This document shows positions 16,391 through 26,108 of a DNA stretch of 64,000 nucleotides, piece after piece (the stretch's first letter is position 1; each line of letters starts with the position of its first letter). Under the pieces are notes generated by a model that saw nothing but the letters and a program-made list of their open reading frames with translations, was not told the DNA's origin and searched no databases. The DNA lies in assembly GCF_003606345.3 (NCBI RefSeq), contig NZ_CP031844.2:868001-932000 (forward strand), in the 5' to 3' direction. The position numbers and the translations under genes were made by a program. Origin of the DNA: Bartonella krasnovii. Lineage in GTDB: Bacteria > Pseudomonadota > Alphaproteobacteria > Rhizobiales > Rhizobiaceae.

Positions 16391-16875
16391 GACAAGCTGT
16401 TGAGAGTCTGGGGCGCATCAATCAGTTTCGTGAGGCGGTGATAAGGAGCCTTAAAAGGGCTTTGCCAGATGTGCGCGATTGCGGCTGTCAATTTGGGCGT
16501 TTCAATTTAGAAGAGCTTGAAACACAAATGCTTGTTGCGCCAGCTGTGCGTGTTGCAGTGTTAGAAAGTCGTTTAAATCCTATGCCTTCTGGACAGATGA
16601 GTGCTGATCTTCATTTAGGGGCTTTTATTATCACCACGGGCAAAGAGCGGGATGTTTCCAGTTGGCTTTTGGCAGAAGCGATAGGGGTTTTATGCCATAG
16701 CGGACAATTGTGGGGGTTAACGCATGTAAGCGCCCCGCGGGATGTGTCAATTGACCCCATTATTTCTGCGGCGATTAAGCAGCGCGGTGTATCGATAAGC
16801 GTGGTGGAATGGCGTCAAGATTTGCATCATTTGGGACAAGATATTTTTGCGGATGCGGGACAAACGACAACTTAA
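16387..16875 (+). CDS. Mu gp37-like tail protein
   Basis: This 162-residue protein lies where Mu-like phages carry gp37 and has the family look: RGVSISVVEWRQDLHHLG near the end and PAVRVAVLESRLNP in the middle. ATG 16387 overlaps the previous stop as ATGA; a longer TTG-started reading from 16366 is less likely. It probably acts in tail assembly or as a terminator at the tail-head joint. Confidence 0.72.
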   Translation: MRQAVESLGRINQFREAVIRSLKRALPDVRDCGCQFGRFNLEELETQMLVAPAVRVAVLESRLNPMPSGQMSADLHLGAFIITTGKERDVSSWLLAEAIGVLCHSGQLWGLTHVSAPRDVSIDPIISAAIKQRGVSISVVEWRQDLHHLGQDIFADAGQTTT

Positions 16876-16911
16876 AGCTGGGTTGATTGCCTGTGATGAT
16901 GAGGTGTTTTC

Positions 16912-17505
16912 ATGAATGATGCGCATTTATTGGGCGAGACTTTTCGGCAAATCATGAAGCGCCTTGATGCGCTTGAACGCTGTCTTGCCAACCAGCACAT
17001 GATGGGGCGGGTGGCGCAAATTGATGGGCATAGGGTGCGGGTGAAACTTTCTTGTGAAAGTGCCAATGGTCAAGCGGTTTTATCGCCTTGGCTACAAGCG
17101 CAAGAAGCTGCTGGCGCTGTTTCAAGCAATATGCCTTTAAACATTGGTGATCCGGTGCGCTTGTTAAACCCCCATGGCGAAATTGGCTCTGCGTCTCTGG
17201 TTGTACGCGATAGCTATAGTGACGATGCACAAAACCAGGCACGCTCGCCGCAAGAGCTTGCGCTTTGTTATGCGGGTGGTGCACTGCGAATGACTAAAGA
17301 TGAACTTATTCTCTCCCATGGTGAAAACCAAATCCGTTTGAGTGCACAAGGGCTCATGCTTTGTCATCAATCAACCCGTGTTGAATTAACGGACTGCGTG
17401 CAGATTCAAGCAGAAGATTTAAAGCACAATCAAAAATCTGTTGGAGCAAGCCATAAACATGGTGGGGTCAAAATGGGTCCCTCCACAACCTCTAGCCCTC
17501 TTTAA
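16912..17505 (+). CDS. Baseplate assembly protein V, spike
   Basis: This 197-residue protein is a gpV-type baseplate hub/spike, the membrane-piercing needle of contractile tails. The first part forms an OB-like domain (RVAQIDGHRVRVKLSCE), the rest a beta-helix. The C-terminal HKHGG motif can provide the histidines that hold an iron ion at the tip in P2-type spikes. ATG 16912 follows a GAGGTG site. Confidence 0.88.
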   Translation: MNDAHLLGETFRQIMKRLDALERCLANQHMMGRVAQIDGHRVRVKLSCESANGQAVLSPWLQAQEAAGAVSSNMPLNIGDPVRLLNPHGEIGSASLVVRDSYSDDAQNQARSPQELALCYAGGALRMTKDELILSHGENQIRLSAQGLMLCHQSTRVELTDCVQIQAEDLKHNQKSVGASHKHGGVKMGPSTTSSPL

Positions 17506-17514
17506 AGGAGTTTT

Positions 17515-17700
17515 ATGATGCGTGAGAAAACTTATGTTATTTTAACCAATGCCGATTTTGTGGCAGGTCAGCGTTCACCGGGGAAAGGTGAGGAAATTCG
17601 TTTAAGTGAAGAGGCAGCGAAATATCCACTTCTTCTTGGTCAGATTGCTGAAAAACCGGCCCCAACGACTTCTCTTACAAAAACAACGAAGGGGGCTTAA
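17515..17700 (+). CDS. Small DUF2635-like protein (Mu gp38 position)
   Basis: This 61-residue protein carries a short beta-rich core (TYVILTNADFVAGQRSPG, then EEAAKYPLLLGQI) and a Thr/Lys-rich tail. Its length fits the DUF2635/gp38 family, although here it lies in the baseplate cluster. The AAGGAG site is well placed before ATGATG 17515. Family membership is tentative. Confidence 0.6.
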   Translation: MMREKTYVILTNADFVAGQRSPGKGEEIRLSEEAAKYPLLLGQIAEKPAPTTSLTKTTKGA

Positions 17701-17703
17701 ATC

Positions 17704-18090
17704 ATGCGTTGTGGGATGAGCGAAAAGGATGGCTCTCTCTTATATGGCTTTGCGCATTGCCAACAATCCATTCATAAATGTTTGATGACACGGGTGGGAA
17801 CACGGGTTTTGCGTCGCCATTATGGGTGTGGTGTTAGAGAGTTCCAAGATGCTAATGCCAATCCTGCAACGATTTTACGTCTTTATCAAGAAATTGTACA
17901 AGCGCTTGATGATCCAGAATGCGGAGAACCTGGGTTTTCACTCCAGAGGATTGATTTGACCAAAGCAACGCGTGAGGGAACATTCCACTTTGTTTTAAGG
18001 GGCATTTTTTACCCCGATGGGCATTTGGGGGATTGGTCCCATGGGCAAGAGAGACAATTTCCGCTAGAGGTCTCCTATGGCAGAGCTTGA
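17704..18090 (+). CDS. Baseplate wedge protein W (gp25-like)
   Basis: This 128-residue protein is of the GPW/gp25 family, lysozyme-related but inactive in baseplates, and forms part of the wedge. The segment CLMTRVGTRVLRRHYGCGVREF is characteristic. ATG 17704 is used and a downstream ATG 17716 is possible. It overlaps the J gene by 14 nt. Confidence 0.9.
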   Translation: MRCGMSEKDGSLLYGFAHCQQSIHKCLMTRVGTRVLRRHYGCGVREFQDANANPATILRLYQEIVQALDDPECGEPGFSLQRIDLTKATREGTFHFVLRGIFYPDGHLGDWSHGQERQFPLEVSYGRA

Positions 18091-18943
18091 ACATTTATCC
18101 CTTTCACAGCTTCCGCTACCACAAGTGATTGAAGAGCTTTCTGTTGAAAGGCTTTTAGAGCAAAAGATTAAGCGTTTAATGGATGTTTTTGCCGCTCATC
18201 ATATTCCCTATAATGTGGAAAAGACCGCTTATGATCCCGTGGTCATTCAATTACAAGCGGCTGCTTATGAAGAATTGCTGTTGCGCCAGCGGATCAACGA
18301 GGTAGCACGGGATAATTTGCTCACATTTGCGCATGGCACAAGTTTAGACCATTTGGGGGATTTTCATGGGGTCACGCGCCTTTTAGATGAGGATGATGAG
18401 CGTTTTCGCCGCCGCATTCGCTTAAATAGACAAGGACATTCCACAGGGGGTACAGCACCTCGCTATCAATATTTTGCTCTCTCCAGTGATATCCATGTCA
18501 AAGATGTTTTTGTTTATCGTGTGGGCAAAAGCCCGCTTATTCATGTGGCTCTTTTTAGTGATTCCCCTTCAGGAGTGGCCGATGAGGCTTTGATTGCCAA
18601 GGTGCAAAGAGCTCTTGATGATCCTCATGTTAGAATGACCAATGATACCCTCTTGGTCAAAAGTGCCGTACAGCGGGTGATTGATATTTCGGCTAACCTT
18701 TGGTTGTTACCCGGTGAGCGAGAACAGCTTTTAGAAAGGGCAGAGCAGAATTTAAGAGAAGAATGGGCGCGTGCAGGCAGGCTTGGGCGTGATCTATATT
18801 CAAGTTGGATATTAAGCCGCCTGATGGTTGAAGGTGTGCACCATGTGGAGGTTACAAAGCCACAGGAAGATATTCTTGTTGCCCCGCATGAGGCGATAGC
18901 ACTAGGGGAAATTGCTTTGTCAAAACGGGGGTATGCTTATTGA
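18077..18943 (+). CDS. Baseplate protein J
   Basis: This 288-residue wedge protein of the baseplate J family has the family hallmarks AAAYEELLLRQRINEVARDNLL near the N-terminus and the central RRRIRLNRQGHSTGGTAPRYQY. It joins the next gene with a TGATG overlap. Order W-J-I is as in P2. Confidence 0.92.
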   Translation: MAELEHLSLSQLPLPQVIEELSVERLLEQKIKRLMDVFAAHHIPYNVEKTAYDPVVIQLQAAAYEELLLRQRINEVARDNLLTFAHGTSLDHLGDFHGVTRLLDEDDERFRRRIRLNRQGHSTGGTAPRYQYFALSSDIHVKDVFVYRVGKSPLIHVALFSDSPSGVADEALIAKVQRALDDPHVRMTNDTLLVKSAVQRVIDISANLWLLPGEREQLLERAEQNLREEWARAGRLGRDLYSSWILSRLMVEGVHHVEVTKPQEDILVAPHEAIALGEIALSKRGYAY

Positions 18944-20049
18944 TGTCTGCGTTGTTATTGCCCCAAAATTCAAGCTTGTTTGAACGCTGTTTGGCTGGGG
19001 CTATGGCTCTTTCCCCGCAAGTCAAAAGGGCGCTCGAAGATATTGTGCGTGCCAAATTGATCACGCGTCCCCCTTCTTGGTTGCCCTTCTTAATTGACGA
19101 ATATGGTTTACAAGAACTCACACCTTATTTCTCGAATTCTTATGATCTTCTTGACCAGGGGATTGAATGGCAGCGGATACGTGGCTCTGTAGCTGCAATT
19201 GATCAGGGACTTCAATGGCTTGAACTTTCAGCACAATTCACACCCGCGTGGACAGAGCGTGCATGGTGGAATTCCTTTCAACTTGAATTTGACCACTTGC
19301 CTGAACGAGGTGATCTCGAGGCAATTGAAGCCATTGTCGACCTTTCCAAAAGCTTGCGCTCTGATTTTCGCCGTGGTGTCACTGGTTATGATGTGGAGGC
19401 TATGGAAGCCAATATGTCAAGGCTTGATGAGTGCATGCTGGATTTTGAGAGCGGCGTACGCTTAACAGCTGGAGGAACACTGTTTTCCTTTGGACGCACA
19501 ACAGAAATCAATCACGTTCTCACAAAAGAAGAAGGCACATTGATTGGTAATTGGATTGATGATGGTGACGAAGAGTTAAGCTGGGAGAAAATTGATTATC
19601 CATGGGATTTGGCAAATTTTCCATGGTGTTCGATCAAAAAACACGAACGCGACATATTGATGGCAGAGTGGTTCCAAAACCGCACGCTTTATTTGGCTTT
19701 AAGAGACGTTGAAAATACTCTAATTGGCTATCGCCGATGCTATGCTGTAGCGCCTGTTGAACCAGCTTTGGAGGGTATTTACAGCCATTGTGGCAACAAA
19801 TTTAGTCCTTCGAAAACTGGCACCATGCTGTTTCTTGCCGCCCGTACAGATTTTAAGGATGTTGATGACAAACAAGCCGCCTCTGTTTCCCTTCTCGTTC
19901 ATGGCTCTGTGGCAGAGCAGACACCTCTAGGCAAACTTTGGTTAGGGGCTGATGAACTGCGTGGTGGTGTGGAGATCCTTAAAACACCTATCAACATTTC
20001 TTTGCGTGCTGATGTTCGCGAACAATTCAAGATTTTATTGAGGTTTTAA
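18943..20049 (+). CDS. Tail protein I, baseplate
   Basis: This 368-residue protein starts like P2 gpI (LLPQNSSLFERCLAGAMAL, then PPSWLPFLIDEYGLQELTPY). It is much longer than P2 gpI, with an added C-terminal beta-rich domain (after about residue 200), which may contact fibres. ATG 18943 overlaps the J stop; TTG 18940 is in frame but unlikely. Confidence 0.85.
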   Translation: MSALLLPQNSSLFERCLAGAMALSPQVKRALEDIVRAKLITRPPSWLPFLIDEYGLQELTPYFSNSYDLLDQGIEWQRIRGSVAAIDQGLQWLELSAQFTPAWTERAWWNSFQLEFDHLPERGDLEAIEAIVDLSKSLRSDFRRGVTGYDVEAMEANMSRLDECMLDFESGVRLTAGGTLFSFGRTTEINHVLTKEEGTLIGNWIDDGDEELSWEKIDYPWDLANFPWCSIKKHERDILMAEWFQNRTLYLALRDVENTLIGYRRCYAVAPVEPALEGIYSHCGNKFSPSKTGTMLFLAARTDFKDVDDKQAASVSLLVHGSVAEQTPLGKLWLGADELRGGVEILKTPINISLRADVREQFKILLRF

Positions 20050-20050
20050 C

Positions 20051-23000
20051 ATGAAGCATGAAAGTGGCTTACCCTTTGCAATTGATCGCTCTCGTGGCAA
20101 AGATGAACAACAAAGCGTTGTGTTTTATGGACAACGCCCTTTTCTTCAAGCAGGAGAACTCAATGAAGTTCAAACCATCATAAGGGGGCGCCATAATCGT
20201 TTGGGGCGCCTTGTGGCACAAGAAGGAGACCGTGTTGAACGGGCGGACGCCTTTGTCAATAAAGATACAAGAACTGTCACTTTAACAGAGGGCAAGATTT
20301 ATATCGCCGGCGATATTTTTCCTGTCTCAAATGCCGTCTTAGAGAATGTTTCTATGGTTGGACGCATAGAAATCGGTGTAAAACTGCAAAAAAGCTGGAT
20401 AACTCATGAAGAGGACCCAGAGCTCTTAGGACAAGTTCCAGGATCTTTAGCAGAAGGAGAGGGAGGTGCGGCACGTGAGGTGGCAAAACTTGTCTGGGCT
20501 CTCAAAGATGATGACCAGCAAGGCACATTTTTTCCGGTTTATATTTTGCAAGATGGTGTTTTGATTGATCAAAAATCTCCCTCTCTGCTTGAACCAGCCA
20601 TGCAAGCTATTGCGACGTACGACCGCGCCCATGGGCATTATATCGTGAATGGTTGCCGTGTCACAGCTTTGGGCCAAGAGGGACAAAAGCAAGTGTTCAG
20701 TATCCAAGAGGGAGAAGCCAATATCAACGGCTTTAAACGCAAACGCTTAGCCGCCTTGCGCCATGAAGAGATGGAAGACTTTTCGACAAGTGAAGTTCCT
20801 AGTGAAACCCATATTTTTGCGCCTCAAAGCAAAAAAACAAGCTTTACCTTTAAAACCTATTACACCCCCATTGCAGCTGTTCATTCCATTTTATTGACGA
20901 AAGAAAAAACCGTTACCCTGACCCGCGGGGCTATTACATCTGGGCGTGATGGCGTTCCTGACAAAAGTATCACTTCTTTTGTCAAAATCATTCAAGGAGG
21001 TAAGGAATTTAAAGAAGGCAAGGACTTTAAAAAGACCGGAGATACCATTGATTGGGCACCTATGGGCGATGAACCACTTCCTGGTAGTAGCTATACGGTG
21101 ACCTATCGATATCGCGCAAGTGTGAAGGCTGATAAAGTTACAGCACAAGAAATCACTGTCTCAGATGGCGCGATGAACGGTGATATTATCGTGAATTACT
21201 CTTACAAACTCCCCCGCATTGACCGTATTGGATTAAATACAGGAGGTGATGTTGTTTATATCAAAGGGGTTTCGGCAGACCAACCCATGGCGCCCAGTGT
21301 TCCCGAAGATGTGCTTTCTCTTGCCACTATTACCAACAATTGGCTTGAAACACCCCTTGTGGTCAATGATGGCACACGTGTTGCCCCCTATGATGAGATG
21401 TGGCGTTATTTTCAACGCGTGCTCTCCCTTGACCGCTTGATGCAATTAGAGCGCATTAAAAGCAATGTGGATTCTAAAGAGCCAGTTGCCAAAAAAGGCA
21501 TGTTTGCAGATCCTTTTCTCGATGACAGTTACAGAGACGAAGGTTTTGAACAAACAGGGGCTGTGGGAAACGGTATTTTACAGCTTGCCATTGACCCAAC
21601 ATTCTATACTGCTTCCTTGAACGCCCCTGTCACCCTTGACTGGACCAATGAAGTGATCATTGCGCAAGAATTGACAACAGCTTGCGAAAAGATCAATCCT
21701 TATCAAAATTTTGCGCCTCTCCCTGGTACAGTCACCCTGACCCCTGCAACAGATTTTTGGCATGTTGAGCGCACCGATTGGCTCTCCAGTGTGACCAATC
21801 AACTCAATATGGGGCAGAACCGTGGGAGAAGCATCGTTAAGACAGAAATCAGTGATGATTTGGTAAATACAACAAGCGAGCAAATCGACTTTTTAAGACA
21901 AATTAAGTTGAACTTTAAGATTGAAGGCTTTGGCAGTGGCGAAATCTTGGAAAGCCTTAGCTTTGATGACGTGAATGTCTTGCCAACAAGCCGCCTTAGT
22001 GCCGATAGCAAAGGCACCCTTGAAGGGAGTTTCAAGATTCCTCCAAACATTACGGCTGGGACAAAAAATGTGATCGCACGAGGGAAAGGTGGAACAACAG
22101 CAACGGGGCTTTTTACCGGTCAAGGGGTGATTGATGTAAAAGTGATGCGGCGCACCACCACGGTGAAAATCTGGACACAAGTAGACCCGCAAGCGCAAGT
22201 CTTTACCCCCGATGAAACACGGCAAATCACCGGCATTGATTTCCATCTTTGTAAAATTGGCAATCAAGCCCATGATCTCGTCATTGATTTGGTCACTACC
22301 GAAAACGGCTATCCCACGGCCGATATTCAAGCCCAAACCTCCTATTCCATGAAGGGCGCCAAAACCGGCTGGGCGAGTGCACGCTATAGTGTTCCTTTGT
22401 TAGTGCCCGATGATCGTCTCACCGCCTTTGTGCTTAAAACTGATGATGGAGATCATTCTGTCTCTCTCGCCAAACTTGGAGATTTTGATAAAGAGCACCA
22501 AAGGTATGTTTCAAGCCACCCTTATGTGACGGGTCCACGCTTTTCTTCTGTTAATGCACAGAGCTGGACAGCACACCAAGATGAAGCCTTGGCATTTCGG
22601 ATTCTCGCTGCACGCTATAAACAAACAGAAAAGAGGGTTGATCTTGGCACCTTTGATCTTGTGGACTGCTCTGATTTGCAGGTGCGTGCAGCCATTGAAT
22701 TGCCTTCAAGCGATTGTTCTGTCATCTTTGAAATTGAAAGAAACAACGGTACAGTTTACCAACTGCTGCCCTTTCAATTGCTTAGTCTAACCGAATATAT
22801 CAGTGAAAAAGTCAAGCTTCGCGCTATTCTTAAAGGCACAGAGAAGCTCTCACCCGTCTTATTTGCTCCGGTGCAATTGATTGCAGGAAAGATTCATAAA
22901 ACAGCAACCTATATCACAAGAGCTTTTGCCTTTGGGGAAAAGGCAAGGTTAACGAGCTATATCAAAACCTTCTTACCGGGCGGTTCCTCTTTCACCCTCG

Positions 23001-23194
23001 AGATGCAACTGGATGATGGTACCTTTGTCCCTTTAAAACTGGATGAGACAGAACAACTCTCTGAACCGCTTTGGACAGAGCGTAAATTTGTGAGCAGTGA
23101 CAAAACAGCACGACAAGCACGCCTTAAACTTACCCTTACCGGTGGACCTGCTGCACGCTCCATGGCGTGTGATTTTGGCGCCGGCATCATATGA
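20051..23194 (+). CDS. Large DUF4815 tail protein
   Basis: This 1047-residue protein contains an N-terminal DUF4815 domain (VVFYGQRPFLQAGELNEVQ onward), found in tail or baseplate proteins of transposable and other phages. The rest is rich in beta strands and lacks membrane segments or cysteine clusters. It lies between gpI and the tail fibre, so it probably links baseplate and fibre or forms a large appendage. Exact function is unknown. Confidence 0.8.
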   Translation: MKHESGLPFAIDRSRGKDEQQSVVFYGQRPFLQAGELNEVQTIIRGRHNRLGRLVAQEGDRVERADAFVNKDTRTVTLTEGKIYIAGDIFPVSNAVLENVSMVGRIEIGVKLQKSWITHEEDPELLGQVPGSLAEGEGGAAREVAKLVWALKDDDQQGTFFPVYILQDGVLIDQKSPSLLEPAMQAIATYDRAHGHYIVNGCRVTALGQEGQKQVFSIQEGEANINGFKRKRLAALRHEEMEDFSTSEVPSETHIFAPQSKKTSFTFKTYYTPIAAVHSILLTKEKTVTLTRGAITSGRDGVPDKSITSFVKIIQGGKEFKEGKDFKKTGDTIDWAPMGDEPLPGSSYTVTYRYRASVKADKVTAQEITVSDGAMNGDIIVNYSYKLPRIDRIGLNTGGDVVYIKGVSADQPMAPSVPEDVLSLATITNNWLETPLVVNDGTRVAPYDEMWRYFQRVLSLDRLMQLERIKSNVDSKEPVAKKGMFADPFLDDSYRDEGFEQTGAVGNGILQLAIDPTFYTASLNAPVTLDWTNEVIIAQELTTACEKINPYQNFAPLPGTVTLTPATDFWHVERTDWLSSVTNQLNMGQNRGRSIVKTEISDDLVNTTSEQIDFLRQIKLNFKIEGFGSGEILESLSFDDVNVLPTSRLSADSKGTLEGSFKIPPNITAGTKNVIARGKGGTTATGLFTGQGVIDVKVMRRTTTVKIWTQVDPQAQVFTPDETRQITGIDFHLCKIGNQAHDLVIDLVTTENGYPTADIQAQTSYSMKGAKTGWASARYSVPLLVPDDRLTAFVLKTDDGDHSVSLAKLGDFDKEHQRYVSSHPYVTGPRFSSVNAQSWTAHQDEALAFRILAARYKQTEKRVDLGTFDLVDCSDLQVRAAIELPSSDCSVIFEIERNNGTVYQLLPFQLLSLTEYISEKVKLRAILKGTEKLSPVLFAPVQLIAGKIHKTATYITRAFAFGEKARLTSYIKTFLPGGSSFTLEMQLDDGTFVPLKLDETEQLSEPLWTERKFVSSDKTARQARLKLTLTGGPAARSMACDFGAGII

Positions 23195-23207
23195 TGGGAG
23201 AAAACAC

Positions 23208-24674
23208 ATGACTAAAACTAAAAAACTCGACATGGAATTGCCCAAAGAAGGACGCTTTATTAGTTCTGAATTTCCAATCTTGCGCGAAAACCTCACCAAA
23301 CTAGATCAAGCGCTTATAACGGTTGAGGAAAGTATAGAGGGAAAAGCCCCTTCAAAGCATACACATACCATAAGTGATGTGACGGGTTTAGAAAGTGCTC
23401 TTCATGGCAAGATGGCAGCCGATAAAACCTTTACCTTTGCTGATTTAAGCGATATCGAGGGCGCCAAAGATGCCGCAAACAACTATGTGCTTTATAAATC
23501 AGGCAACAATAATTTTACCTTTGGCAGTGCCGTTTCCTTATTAGGGGCACACAAACATAAAACAGAAGATATCGTTGGATTAGATGACTTTAGAGCCAAA
23601 ATTAACGAAGATCTGACAAGTTATGGACATCTCAAACAAGCCAATGAATGGCAAAATGATAACAAATTTACCAGTAAAGTCACCATGAGTGGTGGTTTGA
23701 AGATCGTCGATAACTCACCATTTAAGGCATCTTCCAGCATGAGTGGTGGTTTGGAGATCGTCAAGAATTCATCATTTAGAACATCTCCATTAGTTGGTTC
23801 ATCCGCCGTCTCCATCGAGCTTAAAAGAAGTTTTTCAGTCTTAGAATCAGTGGTTACCCGTTTAAGCGCAAATGGAAGTATGCTGAAAGGACCACTAACT
23901 GTTGATGGTGATGTTGTTTATACCAAGGCGCAAGTGGATGCAGCCATCTTAGCAGAAATAAAGAGTCTTAAAAAAGATTTGATCGATAAAATCACCAATT
24001 GGCCGGCCCTTGCTGATGCTGAATTGCTCTATACACAGAACGGAAAAATTGAATGGCCCGATTGGGTCACGGATAAAACCAAAGTCGAAATTACAGCCTG
24101 GGGCGGCGGCGGAGGCGGTGGTGGAGCTTATTATGATTATTTAGGCGGCGGCGGAGGCGGTGGCGGTTGTTCCGTATGGTACGGCTATAAAGCCAGTTTA
24201 AACGGTCATGAGAATATCATCATTGGTAAAGGAGGGACTTCTGTTGCAAGGCATGGTATGACAGGCAATTCTGGAGGAATAACAACCATTGGTAAGGATT
24301 TTATTACGGCTACAGGAGGAAAAGGTGGTGGTGGAGCTTATTATTACAATTCATCTAATTACTCTTCAGGCTCTGGTGGTGTTGGAGGAGTGGGAGGAAA
24401 TTTTGGTTTAGCAACAGACGAACATCCAGGACTTGCTAAAGGTGGAAATGGTTATGCTGGAACGAGAGGAATTACGAGCAAAACAAGCGGGTGTGGCGGG
24501 GATGCTGGGGGCGATACATCAAGGGGCGGCTCTGGAGGAATAGGGCAAGGTTCCTATAGTTCAGGAAAAGCAGGGCGTGGTTTTGGTGGTGGCGGGGCTG
24601 GCTCTCATGGGGATAATTCTCCAAGCGGTGCTGGTGCTGATGGTGCTGTCCTTATAAGATTATGGAAAGATTAA
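23208..24674 (+). CDS. Tail fibre with polyglycine-rich tip
   Basis: This 488-residue protein has an N-terminal fibre region (HTHTISDVTGLESALHGK and a repeat of 18 codons at 23685-23792) and a C-terminal tip from about residue 280 with long Gly tracts (WGGGGGGGG) broken by Tyr, Ser and Asn. Such glycine-rich domains form polyglycine sandwiches in phage adhesins and determine host range. The fibre of prophage 2 (60661-62265) has a related tip. ATG 23208 follows GGGAG. No fibre assembly chaperone gene follows. Confidence 0.85.
   Translation: MTKTKKLDMELPKEGRFISSEFPILRENLTKLDQALITVEESIEGKAPSKHTHTISDVTGLESALHGKMAADKTFTFADLSDIEGAKDAANNYVLYKSGNNNFTFGSAVSLLGAHKHKTEDIVGLDDFRAKINEDLTSYGHLKQANEWQNDNKFTSKVTMSGGLKIVDNSPFKASSSMSGGLEIVKNSSFRTSPLVGSSAVSIELKRSFSVLESVVTRLSANGSMLKGPLTVDGDVVYTKAQVDAAILAEIKSLKKDLIDKITNWPALADAELLYTQNGKIEWPDWVTDKTKVEITAWGGGGGGGGAYYDYLGGGGGGGGCSVWYGYKASLNGHENIIIGKGGTSVARHGMTGNSGGITTIGKDFITATGGKGGGGAYYYNSSNYSSGSGGVGGVGGNFGLATDEHPGLAKGGNGYAGTRGITSKTSGCGGDAGGDTSRGGSGGIGQGSYSSGKAGRGFGGGGAGSHGDNSPSGAGADGAVLIRLWKD
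23685..23792 (+). repeat. 54-bp imperfect tandem repeat in the tail fibre gene
   Basis: Two units of 54 bp (23685-23738 and 23739-23792) encode MSGGLKIVDNSPFKASSS and a close variant, keeping the frame. Repeat number could vary between strains and change fibre length. Confidence 0.85.
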
Positions 24675-24712
24675 ATACAAAACCAAAGAGAGCGCAAATT
24701 ATCGTTCTTTTA

Positions 24713-24749
24713 AAGCTCTTTTAAAACCCTCTCAAAGGGCTTTTTTTGA
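24713..24749 (+). terminator. Probable terminator after the fibre gene
   Basis: AAAGCTC near 24713 can pair with GGGCTTT near 24740 (one G-U pair), followed by a run of T. It separates the head/baseplate/fibre operon from the sheath operon. The loop is long, so strength is uncertain. Confidence 0.45.
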
Positions 24750-24775
24750 CTGACACTGTCAGTCTTATGAGGGAG
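24748..24775 (+). promoter_or_regulatory. Candidate Mor-dependent late promoter, copy 3 (sheath/tail operon)
   Basis: CTGACA-C-TGTCAG (24752-24764) is the reverse complement of the other two palindromes and keeps the same TTGA before and CTTATGAG after. It precedes the tail sheath gene by about 55 bases. Confidence 0.7.
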
Positions 24776-24818
24776 TGCTTTTGGTTGCTATAGTCTCTTC
24801 ATTGATTTGGAGAGCAAA

Positions 24819-26108
24819 ATGGCAACAGAATTTAATCATGGTATTCGCCTCATTGAGGATGGTCAAGCTTCTCGCCCTTTAGAGATGTTTAGCCAAACCG
24901 CCATTGGGGCGGTTGTTACAGCCCCTGATGCGGATGCAAAAAACTATCCCCTTAACGAGCCCGTGTTGGTCTTTACCCATGAGACAGAAAAAATCCAAAA
25001 GCTTGGGACAAGAGGAACGGCCCTTGATGTTATCAATGCCGTGCGTGCGCAAGGGATTGAGGCACAAGTGATCCTTGTGCGTGTGGAAGAAAAATCCACT
25101 ATGGCTGAGACTCAAACCGAAATGGTGGGGTCAAGTGTTGCTTTAACCGGTGTTCATGCGCTAAAACATGCTAGAGGGCATTTGGGTGTGGAACCTGGAA
25201 TTCTCTTAGCGCCAGCTTATAGTGCAGGGCGCCTTGATAATGCTAAAAATCCACTAGCAGATGCTCTAGAACAGGTTGCTGAAAAGCTACAAGCGATTGC
25301 CGTGTTTGATACGGGGGGCAAAAATACGGAAGAAAGCCTTGCCTTTCGCGCAGATTTCTCCTCACGCTTTTGTTATCTGATTGATCCCTTTGTGCGGGTA
25401 GCAAATAGTGAGGGGGGCTTTAGTATCAAACCGGCAAGTCCCTTTGCAGCAGCAATGTTTATCAAACGAGATAAACAAAAAGGGGGTGTTTTTTGGTCTC
25501 CGTCCAACCAAGATGTTAAAGGTATTTTAGGCACAGCACGCCCCATTAGCTATTTTGATGGGGAAATTGATCATGAGGCTAATCGTCTCAATAAAGCCGA
25601 TATTGCCACCTTTATTCCCGCCCGCCTTAGCCAAAATGCGCATGGGCAAATGGCTGCCAATGGGCGCATTTTATGGGGCAATCACACCACTTCGAGCGAT
25701 CCACTCTGGCGTTTTGTCAATGTGGTACGCACCCGCGCAGCCTTGGAAAAAACCATCATTAACAATTTACGCCCTTGGGCGAATGACGAAAATCTTACCG
25801 GTCAACATGTCATTGCCATTACCCGCAGCCTTACACAGTTTCTTGATGATATGATTGCGCGCGGTGCGCTTTTAGGAGGACGGGTTTGGTTTGAGCGTGA
25901 TTTGAATTCAAACAGCAATTTGCAATTGGGAAAATTGCGGGTGGAATTTGATGCAGAAGAAGTCCCCCCTCTCGAAGATTTAAGCTTCGGCAGCCGGCGC
26001 AATGGCGCTTACTTTAATCGGCTCTCTGAAGATATCCAAAATAAAATGACCCATACTTTTGGCGATACGCTTGAGGGTTATCGCAAGGCAGCAAGGAGTG
26101 ATGTATGA
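24819..26108 (+). CDS. Tail sheath protein (P2 gpFI / Mu gpL-like)
   Basis: This 429-residue protein is the contractile sheath subunit. N-terminal HGIRLIEDGQASRPLEMFSQ and IGAVVTAPDADAKNYPLNEP, then PASPFAAAMFIKRDK and the C-terminal region with LEDLSFGSRRNGAY are typical. ATG 24819 with GGAGAG upstream is preferred over the TTG at 24807. It starts the third late operon and overlaps the tube gene by ATGA. Confidence 0.93.
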   Translation: MATEFNHGIRLIEDGQASRPLEMFSQTAIGAVVTAPDADAKNYPLNEPVLVFTHETEKIQKLGTRGTALDVINAVRAQGIEAQVILVRVEEKSTMAETQTEMVGSSVALTGVHALKHARGHLGVEPGILLAPAYSAGRLDNAKNPLADALEQVAEKLQAIAVFDTGGKNTEESLAFRADFSSRFCYLIDPFVRVANSEGGFSIKPASPFAAAMFIKRDKQKGGVFWSPSNQDVKGILGTARPISYFDGEIDHEANRLNKADIATFIPARLSQNAHGQMAANGRILWGNHTTSSDPLWRFVNVVRTRAALEKTIINNLRPWANDENLTGQHVIAITRSLTQFLDDMIARGALLGGRVWFERDLNSNSNLQLGKLRVEFDAEEVPPLEDLSFGSRRNGAYFNRLSEDIQNKMTHTFGDTLEGYRKAARSDV

